Shown one piece after another: positions 7,297 to 14,660 of a stretch of DNA of 20,341 nt. The stretch is taken from positions 1 through 20,341 of the forward strand of contig JAAWDB010000090.1 of assembly GCA_022793555.1 (NCBI GenBank), given 5' to 3'. How positions within the stretch are numbered: position 1 is the stretch's first letter; every line of letters begins with the position of its first letter. Origin of the DNA: Bacilli bacterium. Its GTDB lineage: Bacteria > Bacillota_I > Bacilli_A > RF39 > UBA660. Below the pieces are notes generated by a model. That model saw only the letters and a program-made list of their open reading frames with translations. It did not search any database and had not been told where the DNA came from. The position numbers were made by a program, and so were the translations under genes.

Positions 7297-7847
7297 TTCT
7301 TTCTTTTTTAAATAGATTTTATGAGCATGCTCTTATTTTAAGTGAGGCATTTTCAGAAACAAGGGATAAAAATTGGGGACCACTTGTTATTTTAAATGAA
7401 TTAGGAGTTCAAATTGGTCAAATTTATAATATTATTTATCATAATGAAGAAGTTTCAGAAAAGGGTCGAGTTTTTAATAATTTAGGTGATGAACTTTCTG
7501 ATGTACTTTTACAACTTATTGCTTTGGCACATAGTATGAATATTGATTTTTTTGAAATTAGAAATTTTCAAAATGTATTGGAAATGAATTGGATGAGTTT
7601 GCCAATTATTTTTGGACAATTGAATGAATCTATTATGGAGAAATATGGTTATCGTTTTTTGAAACCTAGAAAAGGGTATGATTCAATCGATTCTTTTATT
7701 AAAAATCGTCTTTTTTTGTTATTTTCGATTACATTTCAAATTGCTAACTTTCATGGATTAGATATGGAACAAGAGTTTCAAGAAATGATTGTAGATGCTA
7801 CAGGTTTTTTATCACGGTTTAAAAAGGAAAATACTATGTTTGCATAA
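7293..7847 (+). CDS. MazG-like protein, degenerate tandem repeat
   Basis: A 184-residue all-alpha protein resembling MazG-type nucleotide pyrophosphohydrolases. The first half (about 27-82) holds NELGVQIGQ and LGDELSDVLLQLIALAHSMNID. The second matches the ExxD half of the MazG metal site, but the first ExxE is reduced to one Glu (NELGV). The second half (about 97-172: NWMSLPIIFGQLNES ... FLLFSITFQIANFHGLDMEQEF) appears to be a diverged copy of the first, starting again with NW and ending with a helix plus an LD/ID-F segment, but with no acidic metal ligands. I chose ATG 7293, not the in-frame 7269, because AAAGGAGGT (7278-7286) sits 6 bases before it. It overlaps the radical SAM stop by 4 bases. 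The fold is likely; catalytic activity is uncertain. Confidence 0.65.
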   Translation: MILSFLNRFYEHALILSEAFSETRDKNWGPLVILNELGVQIGQIYNIIYHNEEVSEKGRVFNNLGDELSDVLLQLIALAHSMNIDFFEIRNFQNVLEMNWMSLPIIFGQLNESIMEKYGYRFLKPRKGYDSIDSFIKNRLFLLFSITFQIANFHGLDMEQEFQEMIVDATGFLSRFKKENTMFA

Positions 7848-7881
7848 TTTACATTATTTATTGCTTTTTTGCAACTCATTG

Positions 7882-7909
7882 TTGACTTTTTGTATTTTTT
7901 CTATAAAAT
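7882..7909 (+). promoter_or_regulatory. Promoter for the 75-residue protein gene
   Basis: The -35 box is TTGACT (7882-7887) and the -10 box is TAAAAT (7904-7909), spacer 16. It lies 39 bases before the ATG at 7948. Confidence 0.65.
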
Positions 7910-7947
7910 AAGAATAAAGAGGGGAGTAAAAAAAGGTAAGAGGTAGT

Positions 7948-8175
7948 ATGAAAAAAGAAGTTATAAAATCATTTATTATTGAAGTTATTCAAGATTTTGA
8001 AAATATTTTAATTGAAGAGTTAAGTGAAAACGAGGAGCAATTTCCCTATACAAATGCTTGTATCGAATTTATGGTTCAATTAGAAAATAAAGGAATTCAT
8101 ATTAATCTTGATGCTTTTGACCAACAGATTATTGATCAAGTTTATCGTGAACTGATTGCGATTTTAAGTAATTAA
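7948..8175 (+). CDS. Small acidic protein of unknown function
   Basis: A 75-residue acidic protein, predicted to be mostly helical, with no signal peptide, membrane segment or cysteine motif (one Cys). I do not recognise a family. It has its own promoter-like sequence and a GAGGT ribosome site just before the ATG. A second purine-rich run, AGGGGAG, lies further upstream near the expected transcription start. It stands alone between the radical SAM / MazG-like pair and the convergent secreted-protein gene, whose terminator starts at its stop codon. Codon use is like its neighbours, so it is very probably real. Confidence 0.7.
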   Translation: MKKEVIKSFIIEVIQDFENILIEELSENEEQFPYTNACIEFMVQLENKGIHINLDAFDQQIIDQVYRELIAILSN

Positions 8176-8211
8176 AAAAAGATAAACTACGGTCTTTTGT
8201 AATTTATCTTT
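8174..8211 (-). terminator. Terminator of the minus-strand export operon
   Basis: A long hairpin: AAAGATAAA (8178-8186) pairs perfectly with TTTATCTTT (8203-8211), the stem extended by TAC/GTA (8188-8190 / 8199-8201) across one mismatch. Read on the minus strand it runs into a seven-T tract. The stop codon of the secreted-protein gene lies inside the stem. The plus-strand side has no T tract after the stem, so it mainly serves the minus strand. Confidence 0.8.
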
Positions 8212-9791
8212 CCTGATTTAACGGTAGAAACAAAGTTTACGGTATTGGTATTTTTTGAAGCAAATCCTTTATAGTCTTCACTTAAAGTTAATAATGCTTC
8301 TAGTTTATTCGTATAGTTTTTTACGGTTTTTACGTAATTATTTAGCTTATTAATTCCTTGCTTATTAAATGCAGAAGCACCTTTACTAAGCGAGTTTGCA
8401 CCTTTATTTAATTCATTAACTCCATTATTTAAAGTGATAGCTCCGTTATAAATCTTGTTGATACCATTTTTTAGTTCATTTAGACCACTTGATAAAGTGG
8501 ATGCACCATTTGATGCGCTAGTAATGGCTTTTTTTAAAGTAGTCATTAAAGTACTTAATTGGGTATTTATGTTTTTTAAACTTTCGATAGTCGTATCGAT
8601 GGCTTGGTTATTCATTTGTAAGAGGTAAGCGAGTTCATAAGCTGATTTTAGACTTTTTAAGGTTTCATCATTACCGTTATAGTTTGCTAAATTGTTTTGA
8701 ATATAGAAATTTGCTAGACTTTCGAAAGACATCCCGGTTTTGGTAGTAAGCAGATTGATGGTATTTGAATTTTGTTTTTTTAGTGTGGTTAGTTGAGTTA
8801 GACTTTCTGTGAGATTCATTTTTGAAAGTTCTTTTTCGGCATTGTTTAGAGAACTTAGGATTTGTTTTAATCCGTTATCTAGAGAAGTTGCGCCATTTTT
8901 TAGTTGTTCTAATGCATTATTTGCACTTTTTAATCCAGTAACTAATTCATTCGAACCACTACTTAATGCAATTGTTCCTTTTTCTAAATCTTTAATGCCT
9001 TGTTCTAATTTATCCATGTTTTTTTGTAGTTCTTGCATGTCATAATATAAGGCATCCATTTTATCAAAAATTTTTAAATCGCTTTCTTCTAAAAATTTTG
9101 GTGTAGAAACGATATAGATACTATTCATTGAAAAATTGGTGGTTTCATAAGATAATGTGATTTTATTTAAATCTTTTAATTCTTTTAAACCAAGACTTTC
9201 ATATAACCCTGGTGATGCTAATCCAACAACCATATTGCGTGTTCCAGTACTGATAACTTTTCCATTAGTAATTTTTATGTTTTTGTTGTTTTTACTATCA
9301 ATCATTGTTCCAAGTGTTGTTACAAAAGGGGTGTAGAGTTCGGTGCTGATGCCATTGATTGGTACAAGATTTTTTAAATCATTTTGAAAGGTAAATTCAA
9401 TTCTTACATTTCCTTCTTTTCCTAGCATTTCTTCGCTACTTTTTTCTTCATCATTTAAAAAGTATTTAATCTCCGTTTTGATCGGTTGTGGTTTTTCAGT
9501 TTTTCCTTGATAAAAGATGTCTTTGCCAAGGGATTTCCATGATAATTTATTTTCTTTTTGGCTAAATTCTTCGTCACCATTAATATTTAAAATTTCTTTT
9601 AATTCACTTTCATCTTCGATATTACCTTCATCTAACCAAGATAAGTGACTTGATACTACTGTTTTATAGGTTGAACCATCGGGGTTTAAATTAGAGTATA
9701 CGGTTTCTGTTTTTTCCATAGCAGAAACGGATAGGGGACTTAAGGTTAGTCCTGTAATAAGTGTTAAAGTTAGTAATTTTTTCTTTGTCAT
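8187..9791 (-). CDS. Secreted glycine-repeat coiled-coil protein, MMPL partner
   Basis: A 534-residue exported protein. Residues 1-24 are a Sec signal peptide (KKK, hydrophobic core, cleavage after VSA). An extracellular beta-rich region spans about 25-230. The rest is long helix with glycine every 7 residues or so (for example GTIALSSGSNELVTGLKSA near 275, and GASTLSSGLNELKNG to GANSLSKGASAF near 430-480). Such L..G repeats occur in YhgE/Pip-like proteins and in the large outer domains of some MMPL transporters. No C-terminal anchor is seen. Its ATG overlaps the stop of the MMPL transporter gene (ATGA, 9788-9791) and AGAAGGA precedes it, so they are coupled. I infer that it works outside the membrane as a partner of the transporter, perhaps replacing the extracellular domain found within larger MMPL proteins. 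The precise function is not known. Confidence 0.8.
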   Translation of the reverse strand: MTKKKLLTLTLITGLTLSPLSVSAMEKTETVYSNLNPDGSTYKTVVSSHLSWLDEGNIEDESELKEILNINGDEEFSQKENKLSWKSLGKDIFYQGKTEKPQPIKTEIKYFLNDEEKSSEEMLGKEGNVRIEFTFQNDLKNLVPINGISTELYTPFVTTLGTMIDSKNNKNIKITNGKVISTGTRNMVVGLASPGLYESLGLKELKDLNKITLSYETTNFSMNSIYIVSTPKFLEESDLKIFDKMDALYYDMQELQKNMDKLEQGIKDLEKGTIALSSGSNELVTGLKSANNALEQLKNGATSLDNGLKQILSSLNNAEKELSKMNLTESLTQLTTLKKQNSNTINLLTTKTGMSFESLANFYIQNNLANYNGNDETLKSLKSAYELAYLLQMNNQAIDTTIESLKNINTQLSTLMTTLKKAITSASNGASTLSSGLNELKNGINKIYNGAITLNNGVNELNKGANSLSKGASAFNKQGINKLNNYVKTVKNYTNKLEALLTLSEDYKGFASKNTNTVNFVSTVKSGKINYKRP

Positions 9792-11851
9792 TTTATTCCT
9801 TCTTTCATACCAATTGTGGTTTTTAAAATTATTTTGTCAAAGATTAATAATAAAGCGGGAAGTAGTAGGGAAACTACAAACATGCTTATTATTGCTCCTC
9901 TTGATAATAGGTCACAAATTGATCCAATCATGTCAATTTTAGAGTAAGCAGCAACACCAAAGGTCGCAGCAAAGAAACATAGGGCTGAGACGATAATTGA
10001 TGGAATGGTCTTTTTTAGTGTTTTTTTCATGGCTTGCTCCTTCCTTTTTTGCTTTCTTTCTCCTAAATAGGTTGTAGACATTAAAATCGCGTAATCGATC
10101 GTTGCTCCAAGCTGAATGGTTCCTACAACGATTGATGCAATAAAGGGAAGGGTAGTTCCTGTAAAATAAGCAATTGCCATATTCATAAATATTGCAAATT
10201 CAATAACAATTACTAAAATGATAGGTAAACTGATTGATTTTAAAACAAATAGCATTAAGATAAAGATAATTATGATTGAAATATAATTAACCATTTTAAA
10301 ATCATGATCGGCGATTTGAACTAAGTCTTTGGTTAATGCACCTTCACCTGCTACGATTGCATTGGGATCATACTTTTTTGTAATTTTAGCAATTTCTTCA
10401 ATTTGATTATTTAATTCATTACTAGCGGCAGGATATTTAGAATTAATTAATAACAATTTGTATTCTTCATTTTCAAAGATACTGGTAATTTGTGTCGGTA
10501 ATATATCAAGAGGTAATCCAATACTTTCAATGGAAGATGGAGCTAAAACTTCATTCATCCCTTCAATATTTTTTAGTTCTTCAATTAACTTATTCTGATC
10601 TGCCATCGTGATGTTTTTGTCAATAAGAATAATATTGGGTGAAACAATATCAAATTTTTCAGCTAATTCGGTGTTAGCAACGCGACTTGGTAAGTTTTCT
10701 GGTAGTGATTCATCTAATTTATAATAAACTTCGACATTATTATTTCCTATAATAGCTGGGATGCTAAGAATTAAGAATAAAACGATAGTGATTTTATGAT
10801 ATTTTATGGCAAAGTTTTGTAGTTTTTCAAAATTTGGCATAAAAACTTTATGTTTTGTTTTTTCTATATATTTATCAAATACTAGAAGTAGGGCCGGGAA
10901 AAGCGTTAAGACACAAAGTAAGCCGCAAACTACGCCTTTGGCCATAACAATGCCGATATCACTTCCAAGAGCTAAGCTCATTGCGCATAAGGCGAGAAAT
11001 CCAGCAATTGTTGTTAATGATGAACCTACGACTGAATTAAAGGTTTCAGTAATAGCAAAAGTCATTGCACCTAATTTATCCTTTTCTTTTTCTTTGGCTT
11101 GTTCATATTTGTGATATAGAAATATGGAAAAGTCCATGGTTACTCCTAGTTGTAAGACTGCGGTAATGGCTTGTGTAATGTAAGATATTTGTCCCAAAAA
11201 GATATTTGTTCCCATATTATAAAGGATTGCAAAACCAATATTACCTAATAAAAATAAGGGAATTAAGTATGAATCGGTAGATATAAGTAAGACAATGAAA
11301 CATAAGAGTACGGCTAGAATAATATAGATACTCATTTCACTTTGCGAAATATTGGCGGTGTCTAATACCATTGCACTCATGCCACTAATTGTTTCTTCTT
11401 CGACCATATTACGAAGTGTTTCGATAGCATTCGTTGTTGTTTCATCAGAAATTGCCGTATGGAAAGTTACTAAGATTAATGTTTTATCATCTTGGTAAAC
11501 TTTTTTTAAGATTTCGTCTGGCAACATTTCAATCGGAATACTTGCATCTGCTAGATCAGCAATACTTAAAACCTGGTTTACTCCTTCAATTTTTTTAATT
11601 TTTTCTTCAAGTTTTAACAAATTCTGATTATTTTTAGAATCTGTTAAAATAAATGAAAATGAACCGATATCAAATTCATTCGTTAATATTTCTTGACCTT
11701 TAATGGTTTCAATATCTTCTGGTAAATAAGATAGAATGTCGTAGTTTATTTTAGTATTTTTATAACCATAGATGGCTGGAATTAAAAGTAAACAAGAAAC
11801 GATAACGATTAGAAGACTATGATTTGATATCCAGTTTGCACATTTTTTCAT
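9788..11851 (-). CDS. MMPL/RND-superfamily membrane transporter
   Basis: A 687-residue MMPL-type transporter, driven by proton motive force and exporting lipids, siderophores or drugs in known members. It has two similar halves, each with one membrane helix (about 12-30 and 355-375), an outer loop domain, and five more helices, giving about 12 in all. The fourth helix of each half carries the proton-relay motif: GVTMDF (D240) and GATIDY (D586), equivalent to the paired Asp-Tyr/Phe of MmpL3. The start is ATG 11851, with AAGGAGG at 11857-11863; the in-frame ATG at 11869 is not consistent with the -10 box at 11873-11878. At 687 residues it is shorter than many family members, with small outer loops, which fits the separate secreted coiled-coil protein encoded next. 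Substrate unknown. It is probably repressed by the divergent TetR protein. Confidence 0.92.
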   Translation of the reverse strand: MKKCANWISNHSLLIVIVSCLLLIPAIYGYKNTKINYDILSYLPEDIETIKGQEILTNEFDIGSFSFILTDSKNNQNLLKLEEKIKKIEGVNQVLSIADLADASIPIEMLPDEILKKVYQDDKTLILVTFHTAISDETTTNAIETLRNMVEEETISGMSAMVLDTANISQSEMSIYIILAVLLCFIVLLISTDSYLIPLFLLGNIGFAILYNMGTNIFLGQISYITQAITAVLQLGVTMDFSIFLYHKYEQAKEKEKDKLGAMTFAITETFNSVVGSSLTTIAGFLALCAMSLALGSDIGIVMAKGVVCGLLCVLTLFPALLLVFDKYIEKTKHKVFMPNFEKLQNFAIKYHKITIVLFLILSIPAIIGNNNVEVYYKLDESLPENLPSRVANTELAEKFDIVSPNIILIDKNITMADQNKLIEELKNIEGMNEVLAPSSIESIGLPLDILPTQITSIFENEEYKLLLINSKYPAASNELNNQIEEIAKITKKYDPNAIVAGEGALTKDLVQIADHDFKMVNYISIIIIFILMLFVLKSISLPIILVIVIEFAIFMNMAIAYFTGTTLPFIASIVVGTIQLGATIDYAILMSTTYLGERKQKRKEQAMKKTLKKTIPSIIVSALCFFAATFGVAAYSKIDMIGSICDLLSRGAIISMFVVSLLLPALLLIFDKIILKTTIGMKEGIK

Positions 11852-11872
11852 AATTTCCTCCTTCGTCATCCT

Positions 11873-11878
11873 ATTATA
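11873..11878 (-). promoter_or_regulatory. -10 box of the MMPL operon promoter
   Basis: Read on the minus strand this is a perfect TATAAT. No good -35 is present at 16-18 bases, which would suit a weak or regulated promoter. A start near 11866 gives a 15-base leader just covering the AAGGAGG ribosome site. Confidence 0.5.
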
Positions 11879-11919
11879 TTCACGTTGTTTTAAAATAGCA
11901 GTTACAAGAATTTTATCTT

Positions 11920-11935
11920 TGTTGGAAAAACAACA
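11920..11935. repeat. Inverted repeat TGTTG-N6-CAACA between divergent promoters
   Basis: TGTTG (11920-11924) and CAACA (11931-11935) form a perfect 5-bp dyad separated by GAAAAA in the MMPL-tetR intergenic region. It may be part of the operator array, with the half-site AACA facing outward relative to the two palindromes nearer tetR. Confidence 0.4.
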
Positions 11936-11965
11936 TATTTATTAAAAACGTATGTATAAATTAAC

Positions 11966-11975
11966 AACAAGTGTT
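11966..11975. promoter_or_regulatory. Putative TetR operator O1
   Basis: AACA-AG-TGTT is a palindrome with perfect 4-bp arms. The 8-base core ACAAGTGT is repeated exactly 19 bp downstream in O2. It lies upstream of the tetR -35 box. Confidence 0.45.
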
Positions 11976-11982
11976 TGATATC

Positions 11983-12010
11983 TTTACAAGTGTATTATTT
12001 CTGATATAAT
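11983..12010 (+). promoter_or_regulatory. Promoter of the tetR-hydrolase operon
   Basis: The -35 box is TTTACA (11983-11988) and the -10 box is TATAAT (12005-12010), spacer 16, with a TGA extension before the -10. Transcription would start near 12017, so the ATG at 12009 cannot be the translation start. Confidence 0.8.
11985..11994. promoter_or_regulatory. Putative TetR operator O2 on the -35 box
   Basis: TACA-AG-TGTA is a palindrome with perfect 4-bp arms that overlaps the -35 box of the tetR promoter. It shares ACAAGTGT with O1, centre to centre 19 bp. Binding here would block RNA polymerase, giving autorepression. Confidence 0.45.
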
Positions 12011-12026
12011 GACTTTGGGTGATGAT

Positions 12027-12584
12027 ATGGATCTTAGAGTAATGAAGACGAAAAAAAATCTTTATGAATCTTTATTATTTTTAATGGGTGAACATCCGTT
12101 TGAGGAAATTAAGGTTTCAGAGATTTGTAAAAAGGCGATGACGAATCGTTCTACTTTTTATGCTCATTTTGAAGATAAATATGCACTTCTTAGTTCTTTG
12201 CTTTCAGATTTGAAAACAGGTTTAACCGAAGAACTTTTAAAAAATGAAGAGATTACAAATTCGAAAGAATATTATTTGAAATGTCTCTATATCTTATTTT
12301 TACATATCGAAGAGCATAAAGATGTTTATTCTTTGCTGATTGTGAATAATCGAAATAGTATTGCTATGGATATGATTTATGATACGTTATTAGAAGATAT
12401 TACGAAACGAATGAATGATGATGGTAATGATAAAAAACGGAAAATACCAGCTGATTTCGTAACACATTTTTATTTGGGAGCAATTTTTCAAATTGGGATG
12501 AAGTGGATACAAAGTAAGAATTACTATTCAAAAGAAGAAATATTATCTTATTTAGAGCATTTAATACCGGAGGATTTAGCATGA
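12027..12584 (+). CDS. TetR/AcrR-family transcriptional regulator
   Basis: A 185-residue TetR-type repressor. The N-terminal helix-turn-helix is at about 29-48 (KVSEICKKAMTNRSTFYAHFEDK, the classic family signature with TFYAHFxDK), followed by an all-helical ligand and dimerisation domain. ATG 12027 is preferred to 12009: the GGGTGAT ribosome site (12017-12023) fits it, and the earlier ATG overlaps the -10 box. It is transcribed divergently from the MMPL transporter operon, the usual layout for a repressor of an efflux operon, and its promoter carries a candidate operator. The stop overlaps the ATG of the hydrolase gene by 4 bases (12581-12584), so the two are translationally coupled. The ligand is unknown. 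Confidence 0.92.
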   Translation: MDLRVMKTKKNLYESLLFLMGEHPFEEIKVSEICKKAMTNRSTFYAHFEDKYALLSSLLSDLKTGLTEELLKNEEITNSKEYYLKCLYILFLHIEEHKDVYSLLIVNNRNSIAMDMIYDTLLEDITKRMNDDGNDKKRKIPADFVTHFYLGAIFQIGMKWIQSKNYYSKEEILSYLEHLIPEDLA

Positions 12585-13450
12585 AGGAATTTATTTTCAC
12601 TTGTCATGATGGAATGAAACTTTCTTGTACACTATTTCATCGTACAAATGCAAAAGCTGTAGTGCAAATTATTCATGGAGCGAAAGAACATCGTAAACGT
12701 TATTATGACTTTGCCCAATTTTTGAATCAACAAGGGTATGCGGTACTATTAAGTGATAATCGTGGTCATGGTGAAAGTGTGAGTGACGATTATCCTCTTG
12801 GATATATGCCGGATTATCAGAGTATTATTGATGATCAAGTAGAGCTTACAAACTATATTAAAATGAGTTATCCAAATACTAAAATATATTTATTTGGTCA
12901 TTCTTTAGGGTCAATGTTTGCACGAATATATTTGGAAAAACATGATAGTGAGATTGATAAATTAGTTTTAAGTGGAACTGCTAATTATATTAGAGCGGGT
13001 AAATACGGTATTGGTGTTGGAAAAATACTCCAATTTTTTCGAGGGAGTCATGGATATAGTAAGTTACTTGAAAAATTTGCTAACTTTCTAGATGATTCAT
13101 GGGTAGTAAATAATAAAGAGGCATTAGATAAGTATCGAAAAGATGTATATTGTACTTATCCTTATCCTATTGCATCGATGATTTCTATTTTTAAAATAAA
13201 CCGTGAATTAGCGAAATGTTCTCATTTTTTGTGTCAAAATCCTGATTTACCAATTCTTAGTATTTCTGGGGCAGAAGATCCAGTAACAGGTTATGAAAAA
13301 GGGTTAGAAAGTTCGGTTCATTATTTGAAAAAAGCCGGTTATAAAAAGATTACTAAAAAAGTTTATGCGAATATGGCTCACGAAGTTTTGAATGAATTAG
13401 ATAATCAGATTGTTTATCATGATGTATTTACATTTTTTGAAGAAAGTTAG
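12581..13450 (+). CDS. Alpha/beta hydrolase, monoacylglycerol-lipase-like
   Basis: A 289-residue cytosolic serine hydrolase of the Hydrolase_4 / lysophospholipase group. Visible features are the oxyanion-hole IIHGAKEH (30-37), the DNRGHGES strand-turn (59-66), the nucleophile elbow GHSLGS with S108, the acid D233 in SGAEDPVTG and the base H267 in MAHEVLNE. All three members of the triad are present, so it is probably active on a carboxyl ester such as a monoglyceride or lysolipid. There is no signal peptide. It overlaps tetR by 4 bases (ATGA), with GGAGG just inside the tetR end (about 12569-12573), and a terminator begins at its stop. Placement with a TetR / MMPL locus suggests that the locus handles a lipid-like compound: TetR senses it, MMPL exports it or a related lipid, the hydrolase breaks it down. 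That is inference. Confidence 0.9.
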   Translation: MKEFIFTCHDGMKLSCTLFHRTNAKAVVQIIHGAKEHRKRYYDFAQFLNQQGYAVLLSDNRGHGESVSDDYPLGYMPDYQSIIDDQVELTNYIKMSYPNTKIYLFGHSLGSMFARIYLEKHDSEIDKLVLSGTANYIRAGKYGIGVGKILQFFRGSHGYSKLLEKFANFLDDSWVVNNKEALDKYRKDVYCTYPYPIASMISIFKINRELAKCSHFLCQNPDLPILSISGAEDPVTGYEKGLESSVHYLKKAGYKKITKKVYANMAHEVLNELDNQIVYHDVFTFFEES

Positions 13451-13473
13451 AAACATGAAAGTGTTTCTTTTTT
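13449..13473 (+). terminator. Intrinsic terminator of the tetR-hydrolase operon
   Basis: Stem AGAAACA / TGTTTCT (13449-13455 with 13462-13468, loop TGAAAG), followed by T residues to 13473. It overlaps the last base of the hydrolase stop codon. Confidence 0.8.
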
Positions 13474-13498
13474 CATAGTTTTTATAAAGGGGGAGGTT

Positions 13499-14554
13499 AT
13501 GAATCGTAAAATTTTTATTGGGATAATTGTGGTAATTTTTTGTGTGGTTGGAGGCTTGGTTTTAAATGCTCAGTCCGAATCTAATGGGCACAGTGAATTA
13601 AAAATCACTTTAAATGGTGATACGATTATGAACATTGACGAGGTTTATGAAGAACCCGGGTATCAAGCTCTTGATTCTGTCGATGGGGATATTACCGAAC
13701 AAGTCCAAGTAGATGGAACGATTGATTATCATGTTGCTGGTACTTATGAGCTTGTTTATTCGGTGACTAATTCCAGAGGAGAAACGGCTCGTGTATCACG
13801 TTTTGTGATATTAGATAAAGTCATTTCTTATGTTTATAAAGAAGAATATGATGCGATTAGTAATGAACCAAAATCTTGGTGGAGTGCAAATAAAAAAAAT
13901 CAAACGCGTCCAAGTGGGGGATATTCGAATGATTTGTTAAATCAATATAATGCGACCTTTATTGGACCCGATGAAAAAATAATATATCTTACTTTTGATG
14001 AAGGGGGAAATCAAACTTTTGTTAATGAAATTGTTGATGTCTTAAATGAAAATGAAGTCAAAGCTACTTTCTTTTTATGTCGAGGTTTTATGTTAAAAAA
14101 TCCTGATTTAATTCGTAAGATTGCAGACTCTGGGCATTCGGTAGGAAATCATACGACTCATCATTTAAAAATGAGTGAATTAGCTACAAGAGAAAATTTT
14201 GATAAATATGTTAATGAGATTGTGGATTTAGAAAAGGCTTATTTTGATATTACAGGTAAAATTATGGATAAGGTATATCGTGAACCTAAGGGTGAATGGA
14301 GTGAGCGAAGTTTAGCTATTGTAAAAGATATGGGATATAAAAGTTTTTTTTATAGTGCCGATTATTTGGATTGGAATGGAAATGTAAGTGGAGATTATGC
14401 TTATAATGAATTAATGAAGCGTTATCATAATGGTGCAATTTATTTAATACATCCTCAAAATAAAGGTAATTATGAGGCAATGGATCGTTTTATTAAAGAA
14501 ATGAAACGTCTTGGATATTCTTTTGGGTTGGTTCGAGATATTACTATTAATTAG
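13499..14554 (+). CDS. PdaA-like polysaccharide deacetylase with Ig-like domain
   Basis: A 351-residue membrane-anchored cell-wall enzyme of carbohydrate esterase family 4 (NodB fold) that would remove N-acetyl groups from peptidoglycan sugars outside the membrane. Residues 5-23 are a signal anchor. About 34-105 is an Ig-like DUF5011-type domain (EEPGYQALDSVDGDIT, AGTYELVYSVTNSRG). The NodB domain is at 160-345: TFDEGG (D167), NHTTHH (metal ligands H218 and H222), REPKG (261-265), DYLDW (288-292) and LIHPQ (316-320). The TFDxG form and the Arg-Glu-Pro and Asp-Trp motifs resemble B. subtilis PdaA, which prepares muramic delta-lactam in the spore cortex. The added Ig-like domain is unlike PdaA, so a vegetative-wall role is equally open. 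Ribosome site GGGGGAGG (13489-13496). Confidence 0.88.
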   Translation: MNRKIFIGIIVVIFCVVGGLVLNAQSESNGHSELKITLNGDTIMNIDEVYEEPGYQALDSVDGDITEQVQVDGTIDYHVAGTYELVYSVTNSRGETARVSRFVILDKVISYVYKEEYDAISNEPKSWWSANKKNQTRPSGGYSNDLLNQYNATFIGPDEKIIYLTFDEGGNQTFVNEIVDVLNENEVKATFFLCRGFMLKNPDLIRKIADSGHSVGNHTTHHLKMSELATRENFDKYVNEIVDLEKAYFDITGKIMDKVYREPKGEWSERSLAIVKDMGYKSFFYSADYLDWNGNVSGDYAYNELMKRYHNGAIYLIHPQNKGNYEAMDRFIKEMKRLGYSFGLVRDITIN

Positions 14555-14559
14555 TTTTA

Positions 14560-14575
14560 TATAGATATAACTATA
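14560..14575. repeat. 16-bp dyad repeat, copy 1
   Basis: TATAG-ATATAA-CTATA, a dyad with perfect 5-bp arms, lies 6 bases after the deacetylase stop and upstream of the DUF308 gene promoter. The same 16 bases occur again at 15252-15267. It has no T tract and does not look like a terminator. Confidence 0.65.
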
Positions 14576-14611
14576 CAAATTTCAAAAAACAACATTTTTT
14601 TAAATATGTGC

Positions 14612-14639
14612 TTGTGGATTTTTTTATTTTGGGTATACT
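14612..14639 (+). promoter_or_regulatory. Possible promoter of the DUF308 gene
   Basis: The -35 box is TTGTGG (14612-14617) and the -10 box is TATACT (14634-14639), spacer 16. A start near 14646 gives a short leader with AAGGAG at 14650-14655. Confidence 0.5.
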
Positions 14640-14660
14640 TAACCTTTATAAGGAGCAGGT

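Noticed and set aside
7861..7874. TTGC-TTTTTT-GCAA as a terminator after the MazG-like gene
   Set aside because: Only a 4-bp stem, with the T run in the loop and none after it.
8809..9045. A 78-codon plus-strand frame opposite the secreted repeat protein
   Set aside because: The repetitive leucine/glycine codons of the minus-strand gene create this open frame. There is no independent signal.
10806..11114. A 102-codon plus-strand frame opposite the MMPL gene
   Set aside because: It is antisense to a conserved transporter with clear motifs, has an amino-acid composition typical of a shadow frame, and lacks a ribosome site or promoter.
13483..13488. TATAAA as a -10 box for the deacetylase gene
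   Set aside because: A start about 7 bases later would remove most of the GGGGGAGG ribosome site, and no -35 fits.
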